The notes under the pieces are model-generated. The model ran no database searches. It saw nothing but the letters and a program-made list of their open reading frames with translations, and was not told where the DNA came from. From Acidobacteriota bacterium (GTDB lineage: Bacteria > Acidobacteriota > Thermoanaerobaculia > Thermoanaerobaculales > Sulfomarinibacteraceae), in assembly GCA_013152925.1 (NCBI GenBank), contig JAADFK010000108.1, positions 1 through 43,956 on the forward strand: a DNA stretch of 43,956 nucleotides, read 5' to 3'. Made by a program: the position numbers and the translations under genes. Shown here piece by piece: positions 17,947 to 25,803 of the stretch. Each line of letters starts with the position of its first letter. Position 1 is the first letter of the stretch.

Positions 17947-20900
17947 ATGAGAATGCGTGGAAAGTTCTTGATTGCCGCCCTGGTGTGCCTGATGGCTGCC
18001 GGCACGCTGATGGCGCAGAGCAGTAAGGGTTCGATCATCGGCACCGTCGTGGACGAGGGCAACCAGCCCCTTCCCGGCGTGACCGTGCTCCTGAGCTCGC
18101 CGAACATGCAGGGCACGCGGAGCGACGTGACCGACGCTGACGGCAGGTTCCGTTTCAACCTGCTGGTTCCCGGCACCTACAAGGCCGTCTTCAGCCTGCC
18201 CGGTTACCAGCGGGTGGAGCAGGAAAACATCGTCGTTGGCGTGTCGCAGACCATCACCGTCAACCCGACCTTGCATTCCGCCTTCAAGGAAGAGGTCCTG
18301 GTGACCTCCCAGGCTCCGGTCGTGGACGTGACCTCCACCACGGTGGGCGCCAACCTCAGCCAGCAGACCATCAAGGACCTGCCCATGGGCCGGACCTTCT
18401 CCTCGCTGACCTTCCTGGCGGCGGGCGCGGTCAACGGCGGCCTGGGTAACAACGCGTCCATCGGCGGCGCCTCGGCTGCTGAGAACCGCTACGTGATCGA
18501 CGACCTCGACACCACGGACCCGGCCTTCGGTACCATCGGCGCCGGCCTCGCCATCAACTTCGTGCAGGAGATGCAGGTCCAGACCGGTGGCTACGAGCCG
18601 GAGTACGGCGGCGCCCTCGGCGGCTTCATCAACATGGTCACCAAGTCCGGTTCCAACGAGTTCCACGGCGAGATCTTCGGTTACTACACCGACGACTCCT
18701 TCGCCGTCCAGGCCAAGATTCCGGAGACCCGCGGCGCTGCGACGCCGAAGTACACCGATTACGACGTCGGCTTCGACGTCGGCGGCCGGATCATCCGGGA
18801 CAAGCTGTGGTTCTTCGTGGGCTACAACCCCAACGTTCGGAAGACCACGGTCGTCAACAACGTCAACGACCGTTCCGGCAACCTGGTTCAGACCAACACC
18901 TTCGAGCCGAAGAGAACCACCAACTACTATACGGGCAAGCTGACCTGGCAGATCAACGAGAACAACTCGCTGACTGGCACGATCATCGGTGACCCCGCCA
19001 AGATCGACAACGACTACAACACCTCCTACTACATTGACACCCAGTACCTGCCCTCGGACATGGTCTACAAGGACCACAACCTCGGCGGCATGAACTACGG
19101 CGTGTCCTACAACGGCATCCTCAACGAGAACATGATCCTCGAGCTCAAGGCGGGTCACCACGACAACAGCAACGATTTCTCGCCCCGCTCCGACCTGCCC
19201 TGGTACGAGGACGGCACGACCTCCGGCGCATGGTCCAACGGCATCGGTAACCGGGTTCGCTTTGGTGGCCCGAGCTTCCAGCAGTTCAACGGCGACCGGT
19301 ACCGCGACCAGGCCCGTGCGGCCTTCACCTGGTTCATCGGCGACAGCCACGAGGTCAAGGCCGGCGTGCAGTGGAACTGGGTCCATTTCGACGACTTCGC
19401 CGGTGTGGTCGGCTCCTCCAAGGCCTTCTGCGCTCCGATCATGCCCTGGGCCTACACCTTCGTGTGGCAGATCGGCGACTACGTCGACCTGACCCAGGAC
19501 AACGAGGACACTCTGAAACAGGTCGGCATCACTTTCTGCGATCCCGGCAACGGTGACGCCTACGGTGGTGTCCAGATCCCGGACCGCGTCGGCAACCGCT
19601 TGCGCATGCGGAACTGGGGCTGGTACAACTCCAACTACAAGCAGGCGTCCACCGGCCAGACGGACGAGTCCGCCATCTACATCCAGGATTCCTGGAAGGT
19701 GACCGACTACTTCACCCTGAAGTTCGGCGTCCGCGCCGACGCCACCAAGGTCACGGGTAGCGGCACCGGTGTCGGCCCGACGCTCGCCGGTGGCCAGCGT
19801 TCCATCAAGCTGACCTACTCGGACACCATTCAGCCCCGCCTCGGCCTGACCTGGGACTTCGCCCACAACGGCCGTTCCAAGTTCTTCGCCCACTACGGAA
19901 AGTTCTACGAGTCGATTCCGCTGGACATCAACGTCCGCGCCTTCGGTAACGAGAACTACGACTTCTACTTCTACTTCTACCCCGACAGCGGCCTGCCCAC
20001 CATCAACAACGAGGCGGCCGGCTTCGGCAACAACACCGGCCCGCTGTTCTACATCCTCAAGGCCGGTGGCGGCACCGCGGCCGACAAGAACCTCGGTGGC
20101 CAGTACACCGAGGAGTACGTTGCCGGCGCCGAGTACGAGGTGGCCAACAACCTCTCCCTCGGCATCCAGGGGATCTACCGTCGCCTGGGTCGCGTCATCG
20201 AGGACATCTCGGTGGACGGCGGCAACTCCTACTTCATCACCAACCCCGGCGGGTGGTACTACGAGAACCCCGTGACCGGCATTCCGCTGGACACCCCGGC
20301 CTTCTTCCCACGGCCCAGCCGGATCTACCGGGCCATCGAGCTGAAGATGAACAAGCGGTTCTCCAACAACTGGCAGATGTACGCCTCCCTGTTGTGGTCG
20401 CGCAACAAGGGTAACTACGGCGGTCTGTTCCGTCAGGACAACGGCCAGCTGGATCCGAACATCACCTCCCTGTACGACCTGCCCGACCTGCTCAACGGCG
20501 CGTACGGTCTCCTGCCCAACGACCACAAGTGGCAGTTCAAGATGTACGGCTCCTACCGGTTCAACTTCGGCCTGATCACGGGTCTCAACATGAGCTGGTA
20601 CACCGGTACCCCCATCTCCATGATGGGTGCTCACTCCACCTACGGTCCCAACGAGCGTTTCGTGACGCCGCGTGGCACCGCCGGCCGGACACCGACCATC
20701 AACCGGTGGGACCTCCACCTGGAGTACCCGCTGCACTTCGGCAACATGGATCTCGCCTTCATCGTCGACGTCTTCAACCTCTTCAACACCCAGAAGGCGC
20801 TGACGGTCGATCAGGAATGGACCATCATGGACCAGAACGAGGCCGCCGGCCTGACTCCGGAAGAGCAGAAGACCAACGAAGACTGGGGCAAGCCCACGTC

Positions 20901-20949
20901 GTTCCAGAGCCCGCGCAACTTCCGCGTTGGCCTGAAGCTCTCCTGGTAA
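17947..20949 (+). CDS. Oar-like TonB-dependent outer-membrane receptor
   Basis: A 1000-residue outer-membrane protein, presumably a TonB-energised importer or adhesin-like Oar protein. The signal peptide is FLIAALVCLMAAGTLMAQ. Residues about 26-105 form a carboxypeptidase-regulatory-like domain (GSIIGTVVDEGNQPLPGVTV). Next comes a plug region with EEVLVTSQAPVVDVTS and QTIKDLPMGRTFSSLTFLA, then a long beta-barrel with aromatic and Asn-rich strands. It ends FRVGLKLSW, with the terminal aromatic residue typical of barrels. A strong AAGGAGGG ribosome site, its own promoter and terminator, and almost exclusively C/G-ending favoured codons suggest high expression. There is no SusD-like partner, so the substrate cannot be inferred. 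An equally long antisense open frame is a by-product of the codon bias. Confidence 0.93.
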   Translation: MRMRGKFLIAALVCLMAAGTLMAQSSKGSIIGTVVDEGNQPLPGVTVLLSSPNMQGTRSDVTDADGRFRFNLLVPGTYKAVFSLPGYQRVEQENIVVGVSQTITVNPTLHSAFKEEVLVTSQAPVVDVTSTTVGANLSQQTIKDLPMGRTFSSLTFLAAGAVNGGLGNNASIGGASAAENRYVIDDLDTTDPAFGTIGAGLAINFVQEMQVQTGGYEPEYGGALGGFINMVTKSGSNEFHGEIFGYYTDDSFAVQAKIPETRGAATPKYTDYDVGFDVGGRIIRDKLWFFVGYNPNVRKTTVVNNVNDRSGNLVQTNTFEPKRTTNYYTGKLTWQINENNSLTGTIIGDPAKIDNDYNTSYYIDTQYLPSDMVYKDHNLGGMNYGVSYNGILNENMILELKAGHHDNSNDFSPRSDLPWYEDGTTSGAWSNGIGNRVRFGGPSFQQFNGDRYRDQARAAFTWFIGDSHEVKAGVQWNWVHFDDFAGVVGSSKAFCAPIMPWAYTFVWQIGDYVDLTQDNEDTLKQVGITFCDPGNGDAYGGVQIPDRVGNRLRMRNWGWYNSNYKQASTGQTDESAIYIQDSWKVTDYFTLKFGVRADATKVTGSGTGVGPTLAGGQRSIKLTYSDTIQPRLGLTWDFAHNGRSKFFAHYGKFYESIPLDINVRAFGNENYDFYFYFYPDSGLPTINNEAAGFGNNTGPLFYILKAGGGTAADKNLGGQYTEEYVAGAEYEVANNLSLGIQGIYRRLGRVIEDISVDGGNSYFITNPGGWYYENPVTGIPLDTPAFFPRPSRIYRAIELKMNKRFSNNWQMYASLLWSRNKGNYGGLFRQDNGQLDPNITSLYDLPDLLNGAYGLLPNDHKWQFKMYGSYRFNFGLITGLNMSWYTGTPISMMGAHSTYGPNERFVTPRGTAGRTPTINRWDLHLEYPLHFGNMDLAFIVDVFNLFNTQKALTVDQEWTIMDQNEAAGLTPEEQKTNEDWGKPTSFQSPRNFRVGLKLSW

Positions 20950-20970
20950 CCGCAACATCGTTGCATAACG

Positions 20971-20998
20971 GAGAGGGGCTTCGGCCCCTCTCTTTTTT
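20971..20998 (+). terminator. Intrinsic terminator after the receptor gene
   Basis: GAGAGGGGC and GCCCCTCTC form a perfect 9-bp stem closed by the stable TTCG loop and followed by six T (20993-20998). It lies 21 nt past the receptor stop. Confidence 0.95.
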
Positions 20999-21178
20999 GG
21001 TTTGGGCTCTCCGGACGGAATCTGCTGCGGAGCACGATACGCCCGTCATCGCCGTGCTTCTCGACCCCCGCTGCCTGCGACGTGGCGCTGCCACGCCTCG
21101 GCACCGCGGGCCTACGAATCCCAGCCATGACGGGCGTCTCGAGCTCCTCGCGACGATTCCGTCCGGAGAGCCCAAACC
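20999..21178. repeat. 180-bp palindromic element with 24-bp terminal inverted repeats
   Basis: Bases 20999-21022 and 21155-21178 are perfect inverted complements (24 bp). Inside, further matching blocks (GACGCCCGTCAT-like) lead to the central hairpin CGTGGCGCTGCCACG, so the whole element can fold into one imperfect hairpin. It begins directly after the T-tract of the receptor terminator. No target duplication and no transposase are visible. The layout resembles a MITE or a large REP-type element. No gene occurs in 20950-21420. Confidence 0.8.
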
Positions 21179-21193
21179 TGGTTCGGATTGGAT

Positions 21194-21300
21194 GACGGAA
21201 TCTGCTGCGGAGCACGATACGCCCGTCATCGCCGTGCTTCTCGGCCCCCGCTGCCTGCGACGTGGCGCTGCCACGCCTCGGCACCGCGGGCCTGCGAATC
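21194..21300. repeat. Second, truncated copy of the palindromic element
   Basis: 21194-21300 repeats 21014-21120 exactly 180 bp downstream with two mismatches in 107 bp. The outer terminal repeat is not conserved, and similarity fades after 21300 except for short blocks up to about 21350. The copy ends about 70 bp before the ECF sigma start. Confidence 0.85.
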
Positions 21301-21406
21301 ACGACACTGGCGCACGTCTCGTACCCCTCGCGACGACCCTGTCCGTCCCGACCGGACCCCGGGACCTCATGACTTGGAGTTCCCTGCGTGTCCTTCATCG
21401 TTTCTG

Positions 21407-21412
21407 TATGAT
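21407..21412 (+). promoter_or_regulatory. -10-like box for leaderless ECF sigma gene
   Basis: TATGAT ends 8 nt before the GTG start of the sigma factor, with no Shine-Dalgarno between. No convincing -35 is seen at the normal distance. Confidence 0.4.
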
Positions 21413-21420
21413 GTCCCCTC

Positions 21421-21999
21421 GTGAGAGAGCGAAAACCGAGCCCCACGGACGAGGAGCTGGCAGCCTGGGCGGCCGCCGGGGACCGGGAGGCCTTTGGCCT
21501 GTTGGTGGAACGGTACCAGCGACGGCTGACAGGGTTCCTTGCCCAGATCGTCGGCGACCTCGAGCTGGCCCGTGAGCTGACCCAGGAGACGTTCATCCGG
21601 GTCTGGGGGGCGCTGGGCCGTTTCGACGACAGCTATCGCTTCTCCACGTGGATCTTTCGCATTGCCCACAACCTGGGGGTGGACCACCTGCGCCGGCGGC
21701 GTGTCCCGACCACCTCGCTCCAGGTGGAGGACCGGGACGGGCGGGAGACCCAGAGGGATCTCGAGGACCGGGGGAGGGACCCGCTGGGTCACCTGGAAAA
21801 CCGCGAGCTGGCCGAGGCCCTGCGCCGGTCGATCGAAATGCTGCGTCCGGAGTACCGGGAGCTGGTGCTCCTGCGTCATTTTGCCGGACTGAGCTACCGG
21901 GAGATCGCCGAGCTCGAAGACATGCCCTTGGGTACGGTCAAGAACAAACTTTTCCGGGCTCACTCCGTATTACGAGAAGCGCTGGCGGAGTACCTCTAG
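21421..21999 (+). CDS. ECF-family RNA polymerase sigma factor
   Basis: This 192-residue alternative sigma factor redirects RNA polymerase. Region 2 spans about residues 25-95 (FGLLVERYQRRLTGFLAQIV, LTQETFIRVWGAL, FSTWIFRIAHNLGVDHLRRR). A charged linker follows, and region 4 spans about 135-190 (LRPEYRELVLLRHFAGLSYR, then EIAELEDMPLGTVKNKLFRA). It starts with GTG and lacks a ribosome site; a TATGAT box 8 nt upstream suggests a leaderless transcript. The next gene encodes a zinc-binding anti-sigma factor, the usual partner, so the pair probably forms a stress or envelope-responsive switch. The signal is unknown. Confidence 0.93.
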   Translation: MRERKPSPTDEELAAWAAAGDREAFGLLVERYQRRLTGFLAQIVGDLELARELTQETFIRVWGALGRFDDSYRFSTWIFRIAHNLGVDHLRRRRVPTTSLQVEDRDGRETQRDLEDRGRDPLGHLENRELAEALRRSIEMLRPEYRELVLLRHFAGLSYREIAELEDMPLGTVKNKLFRAHSVLREALAEYL

Positions 22000-22033
22000 A
22001 CTTCGCAGTGCCGTGGAAGGGAGATCAAGGACC

Positions 22034-22555
22034 GTGGAACCCTCTTGCGAGATCGTCCGGCAGGCCCTGGACGAAAGCGGCGGCGACCCGATGATGCTCG
22101 GGGAGGCATCGCGGAGGCACCTGGCCGCGTGCCGGAGGTGCGCGCGGGAGGCGGCAGCCGCACGACGGCTGCGGGAGCTGCTCGACGCGGCTGTGCCGCC
22201 GGCTGATCCGGTCCTGCGGGAGCGGATCATGGCCCGTCTGCCGGCCAGAAGCCGCGTCCGGCTGCTCTCCCTGGTACCGGCCGCGGTGGGTGGCCTGTTG
22301 CTGGCCGGCGGCGCCGCCGCCGTCGGCGGTGTCCCCGGAGCGGGTTTGGCCGCCATGGCGCCGGGGATCAGCGTGGGAGCCGGCCTTGCCGCAGCGGGGG
22401 GAATCGGTGGTCTGGTCAACGCCGGGGCCGTTGCCCTCCAGGCGATCCACACGGTCGTGCCGCGGGTGGTGCCGCTCGTGGCGGGCGGCGCGGCCGGTCT
22501 CGGTGCAGCGCTGATTGCGCTGGGTGCGCGGCGGTTGGGACGGAGCCGGGCATGA
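22034..22555 (+). CDS. Membrane anti-sigma factor with ZAS-type zinc motif
   Basis: A 173-residue membrane protein that probably holds the upstream sigma factor inactive. The N-terminal zinc-binding anti-sigma motif is H-x3-C-x2-C (His29, Cys33, Cys36 in RRHLAACRRCARE). Two or three Gly/Ala-rich hydrophobic segments follow (LLSLVPAAVGGLLLAGGAAA, then further stretches to about residue 165) with a basic C-terminus. I prefer the GTG at 22034, with AAGG and GGAAGGGAG upstream, over the GTG at 22013, which has none. The stop overlaps the start of the next gene as ATGA, so the three genes form one operon. The putative periplasmic part is very short, so a sensing domain is not evident. Confidence 0.82.
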   Translation: MEPSCEIVRQALDESGGDPMMLGEASRRHLAACRRCAREAAAARRLRELLDAAVPPADPVLRERIMARLPARSRVRLLSLVPAAVGGLLLAGGAAAVGGVPGAGLAAMAPGISVGAGLAAAGGIGGLVNAGAVALQAIHTVVPRVVPLVAGGAAGLGAALIALGARRLGRSRA

Positions 22556-23356
22556 GCCGGGCGCTGCTGACCGCCGGCCTGGTCCTCGCCACCATGGTGG
22601 CGGCCGCGGTGCCGGTCCTGGCCGCCCCGGGGCGGGCTCGAAGATCTGCACATCGACGGTCCCGTGCGAGGCGATGTAGTGGCCCTCGGTGGCAACGTGG
22701 AGCTTGGCCCCAACGCCCGGGTCGAGGGCCACGCGGTCGCCGTCCTGGGACGCGTGGAATCGGCCGAGGGTGCGACCGTCACGGGGCGGCGAATCTCAGT
22801 GACTTCCCTGGCCGGCCTGAGGCTTGGTGGCGCCGAGGAGAGGGTGCCGGCGCGCCTTTGGTGGGGAATCCGGCTCCTCAGCTGGGGGTTCTGGCTCGCG
22901 GTGACGGGTTTGATCGCCGCCATGTTTCCCAGGAGGATCATCCGGGGTGTCTGGACGGTTGAGCACGTCGCCGCGGCATCGGTGGCCCTGGGCCTTGCGG
23001 CGGCGCTGACACTGATGGCCGCCCTCGTGGCCGTGTTCAGCGCCGGCGCCGGACTGGGCCTGCCGGGTGCCGTGGCCCTTCTTCTGGTCTTCGGAGCGGG
23101 CAAGGCGCTGGGTCTTACCCTGGTGGGCGGTCTCGTTGGGGAAGCGCTCCTTTGGCGTGCAACCGGACGCCGCTGGCCCATCTCCATCGAAGTCTTCACA
23201 GGTGTCGTGCTGCTGCTGACATTGAGGATGGTGCCGGTGGCCGGTGGACCGCTGTGGGCTGTGGTGTCCGTCTTGGGTCTTGGGGCCGCCATCGCCGCGA
23301 TGGCGTTCGACCCCCTTCGCGTCTCGGCCGGTGCGGGCTTGAAACCGGGGAAATAG
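22552..23356 (+). CDS. Bactofilin-like membrane protein with apparent frameshift
   Basis: Two frames together make one sensible protein. The first, from the ATG at 22552, encodes a signal peptide (ALLTAGLVLATMVAAAVPVL) ending AAPG. The second, open from about 22631 to 23356, continues GGLEDLHIDGPVRGDVVALG and NVELGPNARVEGHAVAVLGR, a short right-handed beta-helix repeat as in bactofilin/CcmA-like proteins. About five membrane segments follow. Removing one G from the GGGG run at 22629-22632 joins the frames cleanly into about 267 residues. This is either a sequencing error or a real frameshift mutation. The ATGA overlap with the anti-sigma gene supports the upstream start. Function is unknown; the neighbours suggest an envelope-related target of the sigma pathway. 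Confidence 0.72.
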
Positions 23357-23405
23357 ACCAGCCGTACCGCCCCGTGCGCCGGCGTGAGATCCCGGTTGGC
23401 TGAAT

Positions 23406-23570
23406 GTGAAACGCGGGGCGGACGTCTTCGTGCCGACCGCCGTCTCCGGACGGGGGCTCAGCTGGCCCGGACCATTCGTGAGGGTTCGTGACGAAGGGCG
23501 CGAGGCGCCGTTCCTGGTGGTGTTCTTGCAAGATGAGGGAGTGAAGGCGTCCTTCGAGCACGTCGAGTGA
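23406..23570 (+). CDS. Possible small protein, 54 residues
   Basis: A short frame starting with GTG reads KRGADVFVPTAVSGRG and ends FLQDEGVKASFEHVE. About 80% of its codons end in G or C, and the alternation of hydrophobic and charged residues looks like a small beta-rich domain. The ribosome site is weak and no homologue is recognised. It lies between the bactofilin-like gene and the convergent metallopeptidase gene. Confidence 0.4.
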   Translation: MKRGADVFVPTAVSGRGLSWPGPFVRVRDEGREAPFLVVFLQDEGVKASFEHVE

Positions 23571-23624
23571 CCGAATCGAGTAAACGGCGCCACGTACGGT
23601 GCATCGCGCCCTGCAGTGGAAGGC

Positions 23625-24056
23625 TCATGAGTAATCCGGGCCAGCTTGCCCTCCCGGGATCGGTTCGCCGAAGCCGGAGAACGCGTCCTCCCACGCCCTC
23701 ATCTGCTCATCGTCAAAGCCCAGGTGATGGCCGAGCTCGTGAAGAAGGGTCAGCTGGATCTGGCGCAGCAGAGTGGCGCGCGAGGTGCAGGCGGCGAGCA
23801 GGGGGCGGCGGAACAGAAGGACGACGTCGGGCAGGACGTTACCGTACGCCTCGCCGCGGCGATCCAGGGCGACGCCCGTGTAGAGCCCGAAGAGCGTGTG
23901 GTGGGAGGGGTCGAGGCCGACGGACTCGATCATCTCGCGCGTCGGGGCGTCGCGGACCTGGATGACGATGTTGTCGAGCAGCTGGGCGAAGGGCAGGGGA
24001 ACCCGGTCCAGGGCGTCGGCCACGATGGCGTCGAAGGCGTCGGGAGAAAGATCCAT
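23625..24056 (-). CDS. Zincin-like metallopeptidase family protein
   Basis: A 143-residue cytoplasmic protein of the small zincin-like family (COG3824/DUF1025 type). The zinc motif HELGH is at 106-110 and is followed by HLGFDDEQM, the family hallmark. The N-terminal part, FDAIVADALDRVPLPFAQLL, then NIVIQVRDAP and LFGLYTGVALDRRGEAYG, also fits. Its substrate is not known. I chose the ATG at 24056 because TATCAT (24064-24069, minus strand) ends 7 nt before it and overlaps the alternative ATG at 24065; neither start has a Shine-Dalgarno. It is convergent with the bactofilin-like gene and divergent from the transporter. Confidence 0.88.
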   Translation of the reverse strand: MDLSPDAFDAIVADALDRVPLPFAQLLDNIVIQVRDAPTREMIESVGLDPSHHTLFGLYTGVALDRRGEAYGNVLPDVVLLFRRPLLAACTSRATLLRQIQLTLLHELGHHLGFDDEQMRAWEDAFSGFGEPIPGGQAGPDYS

Positions 24057-24063
24057 GTGCGGC

Positions 24064-24069
24064 ATGATA
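24064..24069 (-). promoter_or_regulatory. -10-like box for leaderless metallopeptidase gene
   Basis: TATCAT on the minus strand ends 7 nt before the ATG at 24056. It favours that start over the one at 24065, which falls within the box. Confidence 0.42.
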
Positions 24070-24160
24070 CCGGAGCTGGCTGGATTTCCGCGGGAGAGGT
24101 GAAGGGGGGCGCGGGGACGTGTAGAGTATGGGGGGCCTTGAGGCCGGAAGCGGAGTGGCG

Positions 24161-25789
24161 ATGCACGAAAACCTGATCAGCGCCATGGGAATGCTGACCC
24201 TCCTCGGACTGGCGTGGGCCATGTCGTACCACAAGAGGCGGATTCCATTCCGAACGGTCGGCTGGGGGCTGGCGCTGCAGTTCCTCTTCGCAGTGATCAT
24301 CCTCAGGGACGATCTCTGGAGTTATGTGGGCATGGGAGTCCTGGGACTGCTCGTGGTGGTCTACATCCTTCAGCGCGAGCACGACCGGCTGGGCGGTGGC
24401 TGGGGCCCCGTGGTGGCCGTGGCGGTGGCCTCCTGCGGCCTCGGCTGGATCGCCGGGCGCTTCGTGGCGCCCTGGCTCGGCTGGGCCCTGGCGCTGCTGA
24501 CGGTGTTGCTTGTGGTCAACGCGCGCTTCCGCATCGCACAACGGGTGCAGAGCTTCGGAGCGGCCCTCTTCGTCATCCTCGGCGTGGCGTACCTGGTCTC
24601 CCACAGGATTCATGGGCGGATCTTCTTCTCGGCCTTTTCGGACAAGGTGGCGGCCTTCCTCAACCTGTCCGACTATGGCGCCAAGTTCCTCTTCGGCAAC
24701 CTGGCGGATCCCAAGTACTTCTTCCCGGGCAAGAACGCCGCGTGGCCCGGCTTCGGGTTCCTCTTTGCCTTCAAGGTCCTGCCGACCATCGTCTTCTTCG
24801 GAGCTGTCATGGGGATTCTCTACCACCTGGGGATCATGCAGCGGGTCATCGAGGCCATCGCCCGTTTCATGCGGTGGACCATCGGCACCAGCGGCGCCGA
24901 GACGCTTTCCTGTACGGCCAACATCTTCGTCGGGCAGACCGAGGCGCCGCTGCTGATCCGGCCCTTCCTCGAGGATATGACCCGCTCGGAGCTCTTGACG
25001 GTCATGGTCGGAGGATTCGCGACCATTGCAGGCGGTGTCCTGGCGGGTTACATCTCCATGGGGATTCCGGCGGGCCACCTGATCGCGGCCAGCGTCATGT
25101 CGGCGCCGGCGGCGCTGGTGGTTGGCAAGCTCATCTACCCGGAGCTCGAGCATTCCAAGACGGCCGGTGACGCGGAGCTGCCGGAGATTCCCTCCGGAGA
25201 CAACGTCATCGAGGCGGCGACCTCGGGCATCACCGACGGCCTCAAGCTGGCCGTCAACGTGGGGGCCATGTTGCTGGGCTTCATCGCTCTGATCGCAGTC
25301 ATCGACGTGCTGCTCAACTGGGGTGATGCCCTGGTGGACGGACGCCTGCTCCACGGCGCATGGGTCTCCTACGGCTCCGGTGGGATCTCGCCGGTCACCG
25401 GGGAGTTTCGCGGGATCTTTCCCGGCTCGCTCCAGACCCTTTTCGGTACGATCCTGCGCCCACTGGCGTGGTTGATGGGCGTACCGTGGGCCGACGCGGG
25501 CCGGGTGGGCAACCTGTTGGGGATCAAGCTCTCACTCAACGAGTTCGTGGCCTACGGCCAGCTGGGGAGTTACATGCACCAGGGCGTTCTCAGCCAGCGC
25601 AGCATCATCATCTCGACCTACGCGCTGTGCGGTTTCGCCAACTTCTCCTCCATCGGGATCCAGATCGGCGGGATCTCGGCGCTGGCCCCCGGCCGGCGGA
25701 AGGACCTGGCCCGGCTTGGGCTGCGAGCCATGTTCGGGGGGGCGTTCGCCTCGTGGCTTACGGCGACGATTGCTGGTATTCTCCTGTGA
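24161..25789 (+). CDS. Concentrative nucleoside transporter (CNT/NupC family)
   Basis: A 542-residue inner-membrane symporter that imports nucleosides with Na+ or H+. The family core is clear: GTSGAETLSCTANIFVGQTE followed by APLLIRPFLEDMTRSEL, then VMVGGFATIAGGVLAGYISM, and near the end SLNEFVAYGQL and ALCGFANFSSIGIQIGG. It is longer than E. coli NupC because of extra hydrophobic segments at the N-terminus and an insertion around residues 385-430. The ATG at 24161 has GGAG 5 nt upstream; an in-frame ATG at 24128 does not. The product could feed the pyrimidine-nucleoside phosphorylase encoded at 35.1 kb. The lipoprotein gene follows after only 14 nt. Confidence 0.93.
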   Translation: MHENLISAMGMLTLLGLAWAMSYHKRRIPFRTVGWGLALQFLFAVIILRDDLWSYVGMGVLGLLVVVYILQREHDRLGGGWGPVVAVAVASCGLGWIAGRFVAPWLGWALALLTVLLVVNARFRIAQRVQSFGAALFVILGVAYLVSHRIHGRIFFSAFSDKVAAFLNLSDYGAKFLFGNLADPKYFFPGKNAAWPGFGFLFAFKVLPTIVFFGAVMGILYHLGIMQRVIEAIARFMRWTIGTSGAETLSCTANIFVGQTEAPLLIRPFLEDMTRSELLTVMVGGFATIAGGVLAGYISMGIPAGHLIAASVMSAPAALVVGKLIYPELEHSKTAGDAELPEIPSGDNVIEAATSGITDGLKLAVNVGAMLLGFIALIAVIDVLLNWGDALVDGRLLHGAWVSYGSGGISPVTGEFRGIFPGSLQTLFGTILRPLAWLMGVPWADAGRVGNLLGIKLSLNEFVAYGQLGSYMHQGVLSQRSIIISTYALCGFANFSSIGIQIGGISALAPGRRKDLARLGLRAMFGGAFASWLTATIAGILL

Positions 25790-25803
25790 ACGGAGGGGGT
25801 TTC

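Noticed and set aside
17859-18026. Leader peptide upstream of the receptor gene (ATG at 17859)
   Set aside because: The frame runs out of phase into the receptor gene for 55 codons, has no conserved or attenuator-like sequence, and the receptor has its own strong ribosome site.
17923-20958. 1011-codon open frame on the minus strand opposite the receptor gene
   Set aside because: It is a shadow caused by the biased codon use of the receptor gene; the translation is Val/Gly/Asp-rich without any domain, and it has no ribosome site or promoter.
22552-23356. In-frame UGA recoding (selenocysteine) as explanation for the split gene, given selA in the window
   Set aside because: The two parts are in different frames and no UGA lies at the junction; a one-base shift in a G run explains it.
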